NCBI GenBank assembly: GCA_947259185.1
Contig: CAMYKT010000017.1
Span: 1-38,914, forward strand
DNA: 38,914 nt
Source: an uncultured Methanobacteriaceae archaeon
Lineage (GTDB): Archaea; Methanobacteriota; Methanobacteria; Methanobacteriales; Methanobacteriaceae
Direction of reading: 5' to 3'
Positions 27,774 to 35,664 of this stretch are shown here, piece after piece. Every line of letters starts with the position of its first letter. Within the stretch, counting starts at the first letter, position 1. Position numbers and translations under genes: made by a program. A model generated the notes under the pieces. It ran no database searches. It saw nothing but the letters and a program-made list of their open reading frames with translations, and had not been told where the DNA came from.

Positions 27774-28074
27774 ATCACCGGGCTTAATTAAATTTTCCTC
27801 AACTTAATATTTGGTTTTTTTCAGATAAAAATATTGTTATTTTATTTTCTACGAACAAATTAACTATGCGGAGTAATATCATTAATAAAAAATAAGAGTT
27901 TTAAATCCAATTTAAAATGGATTTTTTTAAAACCCGTAACCTAAATAAGAAAAGGAGCAGATATTATTATAAAAAAAAGTAAAGGATTCATTAAAAAAGT
28001 TATAATTAAAAGGAATAAAATAAATTTTAAAATTTTTTATCCGGGTAAAACTTAAAAATAAAATAAATTCGGTT
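27774..28074. other. Intergenic region upstream of the rubredoxin-fprA operon
   Basis: About 300 very A+T-rich bases with no coding sequence seen. The part next to rubredoxin 3 should hold the operon promoter. TACGAA at 27850-27855, some 80 bases upstream of the start, equals one half of the TTCGTA-N4-TACGAA box reported for the methanogen redox regulator MsvR, but the other half is absent. The far end holds A/T runs likely to end the upstream uspA transcript. Confidence 0.4.
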
Positions 28075-28470
28075 TTATTTAATCAGTAAAACCGGTATAT
28101 CAGCAGTTTTCAATGTATTTTCTGCTACACTACCCATTAATATTTTTTCCAGGCCAGTTCTACCATGCGAAGCAATTACAATTAGATCGGCTTCGGTCTT
28201 ACTGCTTATCTTTTTCATGTCATGACCGGGATTCCCCAATAATAGTACTTCAGATACCTCTACTCCGGCAGATTCTCCTTTTTTTTGAATCTGCTGCAGT
28301 ATTTCCATACCCTCATTTTCCAGGACTTCAAAGGGCTGGATAAGTTTCTCATCAATTACATGCACTGCTACAATCTCCGCATCTAATTTTTTTGCAAGTT
28401 CAATAGCCTTATCTGCTGCTTTAGTGGCAGGTTCTGAGCCATCGGTAGGTACCAGTATTCTTTTAAACAT
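28075..28470 (-). CDS. Universal stress protein UspA family
   Basis: The 131-residue single Usp domain starts FKRILVPTDGSEPATKAADKAIELA and has AEIVAVHVID, ADLIVIASHGRTG and the nucleotide-binding LMGSVAENTLKTADIPVLLIK. The G-x2-G...GS pattern suggests ATP or AMP binding. Its ATG overlaps the stop of the flavin reductase-like gene (TAATG), so the two are translationally coupled. The role is not defined by sequence; position beside the oxygen-defence genes suggests stress response. Confidence 0.94.
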   Translation of the reverse strand: MFKRILVPTDGSEPATKAADKAIELAKKLDAEIVAVHVIDEKLIQPFEVLENEGMEILQQIQKKGESAGVEVSEVLLLGNPGHDMKKISSKTEADLIVIASHGRTGLEKILMGSVAENTLKTADIPVLLIK

Positions 28471-29021
28471 TATTCCACTTTCCTTAAGTGATCCCCTACC
28501 CCAAAAGAGGTTCCTCCTAAATGTAAAAGAGGCTTCACTTTTTCCACATCCAGCAAATCTTCCTTCATACAGTTTTCTTCCACAGAAGCATGCACCACCT
28601 TACCTAAAATTAATATATGATCCCCTACTTCTTTAATTTCCATTACCTCACACTCTAAATGGGCCATGGATTCTTTTATTCTGGGGGGTGAAACTATCCT
28701 AGATTCCAGAGAGGTTAATCCTGCTTTTTCCAGTTCACTTTCGCCATATGGGATCTTTTCACCAGTTATCCACATTTCATTAATTATTTCTGCAGGGGTT
28801 AAATTAATAACAAATTCGCTATTTAACTGGATATTCTTACTGGTATCATGAGAAGGTGCAGAGGCAAATGCCACAATAGGGGGGTCCATGGAAACCGGCA
28901 TTACAAATGAGAAAGGGGCACCATTGACTTTACCCTCATCATTAATGGTGGTTATAATTACAGTTGGTCGGGGAGCCAGTATACGGTTTGCTTTTTCAAT
29001 AGGGAAATCTTTAAAATCCAT
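28470..29021 (-). CDS. Flavin reductase-like FMN-binding protein
   Basis: The 183 residues belong to the split-barrel flavin reductase-like family: RILAPRPTVIITTINDEGKVNGAPFSFV, MPVSMDPPIVAFAS (FMN-binding), DTSKNIQLNSEFVINL and a C-terminal HLGGTSFG. Methanogen members are FMN flavoproteins, some reported as electron carriers or NAD(P)H/F420-linked reductases; the donor here is unknown. It is the first gene of a two-gene operon with uspA and follows atwA by 78 bases in the same direction. Confidence 0.88.
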   Translation of the reverse strand: MDFKDFPIEKANRILAPRPTVIITTINDEGKVNGAPFSFVMPVSMDPPIVAFASAPSHDTSKNIQLNSEFVINLTPAEIINEMWITGEKIPYGESELEKAGLTSLESRIVSPPRIKESMAHLECEVMEIKEVGDHILILGKVVHASVEENCMKEDLLDVEKVKPLLHLGGTSFGVGDHLRKVE

Positions 29022-29099
29022 ATAATCAATTCCATTAATATTTTAATTTATTTATATAATTTAATATCATTTTAAAATTATTAATTTCTTTCTAATTAT

Positions 29100-30806
29100 T
29101 TATTCATCACACATTAAATATTTGGCCTGGCTGCGTTTAATGAATTCTTCACATAACTCTTCAGGATTTCCATCCAGGACCAATTTACCTTTTTCAATCA
29201 TAATAGACCTGCTACTGACTTCTTTAATAAAATCAATATGGTGAGATACCATTAAAAAAGTGGTTTGGAACTCGTTATTAATTCGTTTTAATGAATTGGA
29301 AACAGATCTTAAAGTTATGGGATCTAAATCACCGAATGGTTCATCTAATATTAATAATTCAGGTTCAGAAGCCAGTGCCAGCGCCATAGTTGCCCTTACT
29401 TTCTGCCCACCTGATAATTCATAAGACTTACGATCCAGTATTTCCAGGGGCAGTCTCAATGCATCAAATATAGGTGCAGCATATTTTTTGACTTCTGTAT
29501 CCGGGAAGCTGGGGAATAGAATATCTAAAATATCAGCATTAAGTCCTATTTTCTCTAAGCGTAATTTGGCTTCATTTTCTGGTAGATCAGTTAATTGGTA
29601 TAGCACATCCAGAACCATATCGCTGATTTCTAATTCTCTGGCTTTTTTCTTAGCCTCATAAATTACATTTTCCCCTTTTATTCCCAGCCGGGAAGCTATT
29701 TGGTCCTTTATAGTGGCGTGATGAACTAAAGCAAATTCTTGATGCATGAAACTCATTTTTCTTCTAATTTCCATCCTTTCTATTCCCGCCTGATGCATGT
29801 CTATCCATTTACTATTGAATTTAAAACAAACTTGCCCTCCTTCTGGAAAATCAAGCCCTGCAATAATTCTTAAGATCACGGTTTTACCGGCACCGCTGTG
29901 ACCAATTAAGGATGCCATTTCTCCTTTATTTATCTCCATATTGACATCTTCAATATCCAGTACAGAACCACCGTTCATCAGTAAAAACCTTTTTTTTAGA
30001 CCAATTGTTTTCAGCAGTGGAATTTTATCAAGTAAAGGAGGATATGATTCTATAGGTTCTATATCTTTTAAAAATTCTTTTATAACATCTTTTGGAGTTC
30101 CATCATCCACTATTTGGCCTTTTTCCATCAATATAAGCCTATCTGCTAGATATTCATGAACTTCCGGCAGGTGTGATACCAGAACTATAGTAACTCCCAA
30201 TTCCTTATTTATATTTTTAATAGCATCCAGTATTTCCTGCTTTGTTTGAGGACAAGACATGGTTGCTGGTTCATCTAATAGCAATACCTTAGGTTTTTTT
30301 GCTAATTGACGAGCCATAATCAGTCTTTGCTTTTCACCACCACTGAGTACTGGGGCAAAGTGATTGGCCTTATTTTCCAGCCCTACCAATTTTAATAGTT
30401 CCAGTGCTTCTTCCCCAAATTCATCATAAGCATACTCAAAATCAGCCATAGCTTCATCCCCATATTTAACCCCATAAAGCTTCCGGATGATATTGTCAAA
30501 AGCAGTTTCAGACCATAAACCAAATGATCGCTGTAGATGGATAGCGGTGGCTTTTTTTAACTTGGTGAAGTAGTATGGATTGGAGTCCGGGGAGATTTTT
30601 GTACCATTTAATGTAATATTCCCACTATTAAATGATTCCACCCCCCTTAGAATTCTAAGCAGGGTAGTTTTACCTGATCCACTTTTTCCTATAATTCCCA
30701 CTATTTCTCCATCATTTATTTCAAGATTAATGTCATTTAAAGCCTTAATTTCTTCTCCATTTTCTATTTTAAAAGTTTTTGAAAGATTTTCTACCTTAAT
30801 CATCAT
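29100..30806 (-). CDS. atwA: Methyl-coenzyme M reductase system component A2 (double ATPase)
   Basis: AtwA is the ATP-binding protein needed to activate methyl-coenzyme M reductase by reducing the nickel of F430. The 568-residue soluble protein has two ABC ATPase domains and no membrane part. Domain 1 has GKSGSGKTT, LSGGEKQR and VLLLDEPATM; domain 2 (from about residue 265) has GHSGAGKTV, LSGGQKVR and LLILDEPFGDLD. The long insertion in domain 2 (about 365-440) is typical of AtwA. ATG 30806 and ATG 30803 are adjacent; GGGTG spacing favours 30803. A TTATAAAT on the minus strand near 30834 may be its promoter. This gene is a strong marker of a methanogen. Confidence 0.93.
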   Translation of the reverse strand: MMIKVENLSKTFKIENGEEIKALNDINLEINDGEIVGIIGKSGSGKTTLLRILRGVESFNSGNITLNGTKISPDSNPYYFTKLKKATAIHLQRSFGLWSETAFDNIIRKLYGVKYGDEAMADFEYAYDEFGEEALELLKLVGLENKANHFAPVLSGGEKQRLIMARQLAKKPKVLLLDEPATMSCPQTKQEILDAIKNINKELGVTIVLVSHLPEVHEYLADRLILMEKGQIVDDGTPKDVIKEFLKDIEPIESYPPLLDKIPLLKTIGLKKRFLLMNGGSVLDIEDVNMEINKGEMASLIGHSGAGKTVILRIIAGLDFPEGGQVCFKFNSKWIDMHQAGIERMEIRRKMSFMHQEFALVHHATIKDQIASRLGIKGENVIYEAKKKARELEISDMVLDVLYQLTDLPENEAKLRLEKIGLNADILDILFPSFPDTEVKKYAAPIFDALRLPLEILDRKSYELSGGQKVRATMALALASEPELLILDEPFGDLDPITLRSVSNSLKRINNEFQTTFLMVSHHIDFIKEVSSRSIMIEKGKLVLDGNPEELCEEFIKRSQAKYLMCDE

Positions 30807-31200
30807 AGCACCCTGATAAAATAATTATTTAAATTTATAATTCATTCTGATAATCGATATAAAGAATATTTTAATTGAAATTGGTTTTTTAATATTATAA
30901 ATATATAGAACTTAAAACTATCTAAATGGAATCAATCCCATAAATGGAATTATTACTGTTTTAAAAAATTGATATTATATTATAGTGCTCTAATAGTTAA
31001 TATTTCATTTATTGAAGTTAAATTAATTCTTATAATTTAATAAAAGAGGAATAAATTATCTTTCATAATAAAGATACAAAACTAAAAAACTTTAATTAAT
31101 ATCTTAAATAAAACAATTACTGGAAATTAAATAAAAATTAATGCCAGGGAGCAGGGATTATAATTTTATAATTCAAATAAGCCCGGGATATGGTGATTAA
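30807..31200. other. Divergent promoter region between atwA and nadM
   Basis: These 394 bases are strongly A+T rich and show no open frame of note on either strand. They must hold the outward promoters of atwA (minus) and nadM (plus). A TTTATAAT at 31165-31172 lies 28 bases before the nadM ATG and would give a very short leader. GGTGAT sits at 31192-31197 as ribosome site. No RNA gene or clear repeat was seen. Confidence 0.5.
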
Positions 31201-31728
31201 ATGAGGGGATTACTGGTAGGTCGGATGCAGCCGGTTCATCAGGGACACTTACAGGTTATCAAAAGTATACTAAAAGAGGTAGATGAAGTAATAATTGGTG
31301 TAGGGAGTGCTCAGTTAAGCCATACTTTAAAAGATCCCTTTACAGCTGGTGAGAGGGTAATGATGCTCACTAAATCCTTAAGTGAAAACGGGATTCCTGC
31401 TTCCCGGTATTATATTATACCGGTACAGGATATTGAGTGCAATTCGGTATGGGTTTCCCATATAAAAATGCTCACACCTCCTTTTGAAAGGGTTTATACT
31501 GGTAATCCACTGGTACAGAGACTTTTTATTGAAGAAGATTATCAGGTCACTTCTCCTCCCCTTTATTACCGGGATAAACTCTCTGGAACAGAGGTTAGAA
31601 AAAGAATGCTAAGTAAGGGTAACTGGGAAGAACTGGTCCCTCCATCGGTAGCAAAAGTTATTAAGGAAATCAATGGCCTGGAACGATTAAGTCATCTTTC
31701 CCAAAAAGAAGTTAGTGAATTAGAATAG
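31201..31728 (+). CDS. nadM: Archaeal nicotinamide-nucleotide adenylyltransferase
   Basis: NadM joins NMN and ATP to give NAD. The 175-residue protein starts RGLLVGRMQPVHQGHLQVIKSIL with the nucleotidyltransferase HxGH (HQGH), and has IIGVGSAQLSHTLKDPFTAGERVMML, VSHIKMLTPPFERVYTGNPL and the second signature SGTEVRKRML. It is an archaeal enzyme unrelated in detail to bacterial NadD. GGTGAT precedes the ATG. It starts a plus-strand gene string; the moaE-like gene follows after 24 bases. Confidence 0.95.
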   Translation: MRGLLVGRMQPVHQGHLQVIKSILKEVDEVIIGVGSAQLSHTLKDPFTAGERVMMLTKSLSENGIPASRYYIIPVQDIECNSVWVSHIKMLTPPFERVYTGNPLVQRLFIEEDYQVTSPPLYYRDKLSGTEVRKRMLSKGNWEELVPPSVAKVIKEINGLERLSHLSQKEVSELE

Positions 31729-31752
31729 TAGTATAAATTTAAAGGTGATTCA

Positions 31753-32190
31753 ATGTTAGTTAAGCTCCTGGAAAAGTATGAAGAGTTAATTACCATCACT
31801 GATTTACTCCATCAGCTAAAAAAAAGCACAGAAATTGATAAATGCGGCGCTATTTTTTCATTTGAGGGAATAGTAAGAGGAGAAGAAAAGGGTAAAAAAG
31901 TTGAAAAATTAATTTTAAGCACCCCTGATAAATTAAAAACCCAAAAAGAACTGGAAATTATTGTCAAAGAAGTGAAGGAAAAATTTTCAGTTGCAGAAAT
32001 TGGAGTTGTTCATTACCTGGGAGAATTTTATACCGGTGATTCCCTATTCCTGGTGGTTGTTCTGGGAAATCACCGTCAAGAAACATTAAATGCTTTAAAT
32101 GAAATAATTGAAAGAACCAAGTTTGATCTGGATTTTCAAAAAGAGGAACATACCACTAAAGGCACTAATATTATCATGTCTGGAGGATAA
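31753..32190 (+). CDS. MoaE-like molybdopterin synthase catalytic subunit homologue
   Basis: This 145-residue protein matches MoaE in its core: KCGAIFSFEGIVRGEEKGKKV near residue 31, FSVAEIGVVHYLGEFYTGDSLFLVVVLGNHRQETLNALNEII further on. In MoaE the end reads PIWKKE with the catalytic lysine; here it is DFQKEE, keeping one lysine but losing the Pro-Ile-Trp. The common HR of the middle strand is HY. A role in dithiolene formation for tungsto- or molybdopterin (formylmethanofuran dehydrogenase) is likely from family, but substitutions make altered function possible. No MoaD is adjacent. AAGGTGAT precedes the ATG. Confidence 0.78.
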   Translation: MLVKLLEKYEELITITDLLHQLKKSTEIDKCGAIFSFEGIVRGEEKGKKVEKLILSTPDKLKTQKELEIIVKEVKEKFSVAEIGVVHYLGEFYTGDSLFLVVVLGNHRQETLNALNEIIERTKFDLDFQKEEHTTKGTNIIMSGG

Positions 32191-32268
32191 CCCTGTTTTT
32201 GGAAGGGAAGTCTCAAGTATTAATCTTAATCAATTAATTAAATTAATTAATGGCGAGGGGGATTTAAA

Positions 32269-33474
32269 TTGAAATTTATAAGGGATAGTGTGCATGGGAA
32301 CCTCCATATAAATGATCTCGAAATTAAATTGGTTGACACACCCCAAATTCAACGATTAAGAAGGATAAAACAATTGGGATTCACCTTCTTAATATATCCT
32401 GGAGCAAACCACACCCGTTTTGAGCATTCCATAGGTACCATGTATTTAGCCTCTCAAATGGCGGATCACCTTAATCTGGATGAGGATAAAAAAAGTATAT
32501 TACGTATATGTGCCTTGCTGCATGATGCCGGGCACGGACCTTTTTCACATGTATCTGAGGCTGTTTTAGATGATTCCCATGAGGTACTTACCTCCCGGGT
32601 TATTAAAAATTCCAAACTGGGAGATATTATATCTGAAAACTATCATATTAATGAAATAATAGATATAATAAATGGAAAAGGAGTTTTAGGGCAGATTATA
32701 TCCGGGGAACTTGATGTGGATCGTATGGACTATTTAATACGTGACTCCCACTACACCGGAGTAGCCTATGGTATCATTGATATTGAAAGATTGATATATA
32801 ACATGAAACTGGAGAACAATCTGGTTCTTGATAAAAAGGGAGTTCAAGCTGCTGAATCTACACTTGTGGCACGTTATTTTATGTATCCCAGTGTGTATCA
32901 ACACCATACCACTCGTATAGTGAATTCCATGTTTAGAAGATCTCTTAGAAAATTAATTGAGCAAAATACAATTGATTCTGAAAAAATTTACCAGTACGAT
33001 GATGCCGATATGATCATGGCCTGCCGGAACCAGGATGGATTTATAAAAGACATGATCCAGCGTATGGATAATCGTGACCTGTTTAAAAAAGTAGATTCTC
33101 TTAAATTATCTGAATTAGAAGATCCTCAGAAAATATTTAAAATCAAAAGAGAGCAAATTAAAAAAGCAGAAAATGAAATCTGCGAAGAAAAAGACATTAA
33201 TCCTGATTATTTAATCATAGACATGCCAGAATATCCTTCATTTGATGAAATGAGGACCCTTGTTTCTGTAGGTGATGGTATTGTAAATTTAAGTCAGATT
33301 TCAAGTATTGTAGGGGCTTTAAGGGATGCCAGATTCAATCATGCCGATTTATGTATTTATGTCCCGGAGGAACATGTTCCTAAATTAGCTGATTTTGATT
33401 TTTATGATTATCTGGATTTACCTGAAAAAATAAATAAACACGATAAACAGATGCGTTTAGTTAGCAGTTTGTGA
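32269..33474 (+). CDS. HD-domain phosphohydrolase (SAMHD1/dGTPase-like)
   Basis: The 401-residue protein starts at TTG; there is no ATG that fits, GAGGGGG lies six bases upstream, and the conserved FIRDSVHGNLHI follows at once. The HD metal site is intact: H in TRFEHSIGT, HD in LLHDAGHGPFSH, and the final D in GELDVDRMDYLIRDSHYTG. These are features of the COG1078 family of nucleotide triphosphohydrolases related to dGTPase and SAMHD1. Substrate may be dNTPs or other nucleotides. It lies 78 bases after the moaE-like gene and 38 before ubiX. Confidence 0.9.
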   Translation: MKFIRDSVHGNLHINDLEIKLVDTPQIQRLRRIKQLGFTFLIYPGANHTRFEHSIGTMYLASQMADHLNLDEDKKSILRICALLHDAGHGPFSHVSEAVLDDSHEVLTSRVIKNSKLGDIISENYHINEIIDIINGKGVLGQIISGELDVDRMDYLIRDSHYTGVAYGIIDIERLIYNMKLENNLVLDKKGVQAAESTLVARYFMYPSVYQHHTTRIVNSMFRRSLRKLIEQNTIDSEKIYQYDDADMIMACRNQDGFIKDMIQRMDNRDLFKKVDSLKLSELEDPQKIFKIKREQIKKAENEICEEKDINPDYLIIDMPEYPSFDEMRTLVSVGDGIVNLSQISSIVGALRDARFNHADLCIYVPEEHVPKLADFDFYDYLDLPEKINKHDKQMRLVSSL

Positions 33475-33512
33475 TACATAAAAATTGATTAATTAGATGA
33501 AGGTGGTTTATA

Positions 33513-34076
33513 ATGATAATTGTAGCTATAACTGGTGCCAGTGGGATAATCTATGGATTGAAAGTATTAGAAGCTCTAAAAGAAAGGGAAATAGAAACGG
33601 CTTTAGTAATAACTGATCCCGCCAGGATTATTTTAGAATATGAACTGGATTTGAAAATTGAAGATTTAAAGAATAAAGCCACCTTTTACTATGAAGCCAG
33701 TGACTTAACCTCTTCTATAAACAGCGGTTCCTTTAAATTTGAATCGATGGTCATTGTACCCTGTACTATGAAAACCCTTTCCGCCATAGCCACCGGCTAT
33801 GCCAGTAATGCCATTACCCGGGCTGCAGATGTAGCTTTAAAAGAACGCAGAAAATTAATATTAGTCCCCCGGGAAACTCCTCTACGCTCAATTCACCTGG
33901 AAAACATGCTTGAAATTAGCCGGGAAGGTGGAATAATTTTACCGGCCATGCCCGGATTTTACCACCGCCCTGAAAATCTGGATGACATGGCCAGTTTTAT
34001 TGCTGGTAAAATTTTAGATGTACTGGAAATTGAACATGATCTTTTTTTTAGATGGAGTGGTGACAAAATTGATTAG
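33513..34076 (+). CDS. ubiX: UbiX-like flavin prenyltransferase
   Basis: UbiX attaches dimethylallyl phosphate to FMN to make prenylated FMN, the cofactor of UbiD-type decarboxylases. The 187 residues show VAITGASGIIYGLKVLEAL, MVIVPCTMKTLSAIATGYASNAITRAADVALKERRKLILVPRETPLRSIHLENML with the FMN- and phosphate-binding residues, and MPGFYHRPENLDDMASFIAGKILD at the end. AGGTGG precedes the ATG. Its last eight bases overlap the chosen cbiT start. Confidence 0.95.
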   Translation: MIIVAITGASGIIYGLKVLEALKEREIETALVITDPARIILEYELDLKIEDLKNKATFYYEASDLTSSINSGSFKFESMVIVPCTMKTLSAIATGYASNAITRAADVALKERRKLILVPRETPLRSIHLENMLEISREGGIILPAMPGFYHRPENLDDMASFIAGKILDVLEIEHDLFFRWSGDKID

Positions 34077-34635
34077 TGACCATGATTTTATAAAAAGCTC
34101 CACTGTACCGGGTCCTACTAAGGAAGAGATTCGTTGTCTGATTTTATGCAAATCACAACTCACTTCGCAGGATATCGTGGTGGATATCGGTTGTGGAACA
34201 GGCGGATTAACCCTGGAGTTTGCCAAAAGAACATCTCAAGTATATTCCCTGGATCGAAATCCCGAGGCCATTAATTTAACCTTTAAAAACCTGGAAAAGC
34301 ATGGCCTTAAAGACAAGGTCCGGCTTATTTGTGGTGATGCAAAAGATGAAATGGATAAACTGCCTGATTTTAATGTGTTAATGATTGGAGGTAGTGGAGG
34401 CGACCTGGCTCTTTTAATTGAAAAGGGATATAATAAACTTAAAAATAATGGAAGGATAATAATCACGGCCATCTTACTTGAAACTGCATTAGAAGCTATT
34501 GAAACACTAAAAAAATTTGATATGGATATGGAAGTGATAAATGCATCTATATCCCGTGGGAAAATAATTGAAAGAGGCACCATGATGCTGGCTGAAAATC
34601 CAATCACCCTGGTAATGGGTGTAAAAAGAAATTAA
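34069..34635 (+). CDS. cbiT: Cobalt-precorrin-6B C15-methyltransferase (decarboxylating)
   Basis: CbiT methylates C15 and removes a carboxyl group during anaerobic cobalamin ring synthesis. The 188-residue enzyme has VVDIGCGTGGLTLEFAKR (AdoMet loop), VYSLDRNPEAINLT, LMIGGSGGDL and IIITAILLETALEA. The start is set at TTG 34069 because the protein then begins ISDHDFIKSSTVPGPTKEE, as in Methanothermobacter CbiT recalled from memory, and GGTGA lies six bases upstream inside ubiX; GTG 34060 or ATG 34018 are less likely. It overlaps the ubiX end by eight bases, indicating coupled translation. Confidence 0.93.
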   Translation: MISDHDFIKSSTVPGPTKEEIRCLILCKSQLTSQDIVVDIGCGTGGLTLEFAKRTSQVYSLDRNPEAINLTFKNLEKHGLKDKVRLICGDAKDEMDKLPDFNVLMIGGSGGDLALLIEKGYNKLKNNGRIIITAILLETALEAIETLKKFDMDMEVINASISRGKIIERGTMMLAENPITLVMGVKRN

Positions 34636-34686
34636 ATTAGACAATTTTATCAGGTAATATTAATTTAAGGAGCTAAAGGGGATAAA

Positions 34687-35449
34687 ATGAAAAAGATTGG
34701 ATGGAGGTTTCGTTTAGCTATTTTATTAATTATTTTAGCCATAATTTTTTATTTTATACAGTATTTGATATTTCAAAAACCATACACCGAGCTTTTTTAT
34801 ATAGGCATCGATATTTCATTTATCCCTATCGAAGTACTGGTGGTTATACTGGTTATTGAAAGGGCCATAACTGCAAAAGAAAAAGAAATAATGTTAGAAA
34901 AGATGAATATGGTTATTGGGGCCTTTTTTAGCGATGCAGGCACACAACTTTTGGAAATGATTTCTACATTTAATCCGGATACCTATAAAATACAAAATAA
35001 GTTATTGGTAGATTTTAACTGGGAGAAAAAGGATTTTAATTCAATAAAAGAAGAAATAAAAGATTTTGAATACTGGATTAATATTGATAAAAATAAGGCT
35101 GAATCAATAGAATTCTTAGTAGATTTGAAACTTTTTTTATCTTAAGAAAAGAGAATTCATGCTTATATTACTGGAAAACCCAAATCTGTTGGAACATGAT
35201 GATTTTACCGATTTATTATGGGCAGTTTTTCACCTCACCGAAGAACTCCTGAAAAGAGATAATCTGGAAAATTTAACTGCTGCTGACTATGAACATCTTT
35301 CTTTAGATATTGAACGAGCCTATTCTCGCCTGGTGAAGGAATGGTTACATTACATGCAACATCTTCTGGAAAATTATCCCTATCTTTTTTCCCTGGCCAT
35401 AAGAACCAATCCCTTTGATAAGGATGCATCGGTGGAAATAAAATCTTAA
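34687..35449 (+). pseudogene. Membrane protein of unknown function, split by a T-run frameshift
   Basis: The first frame (34687-35145) gives two membrane segments (about 9-28 and 40-60), a short cytoplasmic-looking region with ITAKEKEIMLEKMNMVIGAFFSDAG and stops after VDLKLFLS. The second frame (to 35449) begins KKREFMLILLENPNLLEH and has FTDLLWAVFHLTEELL and NYPYLFSLAIRTNPFD. From memory, methanogen proteins of about 250 residues carry both parts in one chain. Removing one T from the run of seven at 35132-35138 joins them as LFYLKKREF. Thus it is most likely one gene with a homopolymer frameshift or sequencing error. An ATG at 35159 could start the second part, but no ribosome site is convincing. 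Function unknown. Confidence 0.75.
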
Positions 35450-35582
35450 ATATTATTCTTAAATCTTCTATTTATTAATTTTAGAATATTTTCTTAAATC
35501 TTTAAGAGATTTATATTTTTATTAATTAATACTCCATTAAATCCTTAAAAATTACCCTTCATAAGGTTTTTTATAAAAATAC

Positions 35583-35590
35583 TTTATATA
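35583..35590 (+). promoter_or_regulatory. TATA box of the P-type ATPase gene
   Basis: TTTATATA preceded by AAAAATAC matches the methanogen box A consensus closely. It lies 82 bases before the ATG of the ATPase, leaving a leader of roughly 50 bases. Confidence 0.6.
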
Positions 35591-35664
35591 TTTATTAAAG
35601 CAAAAAAATATTTTAAAGTAGAGGTCTCAAATTCAATCTTAAAATTTTCAGGGAGAAAAATTTC

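Noticed and set aside
30807..31200. tRNA or structured RNA gene in the largest intergenic gap
   Set aside because: No G+C-rich cloverleaf or stable stem was visible; methanogen RNA genes stand out as G+C-rich islands in such DNA.
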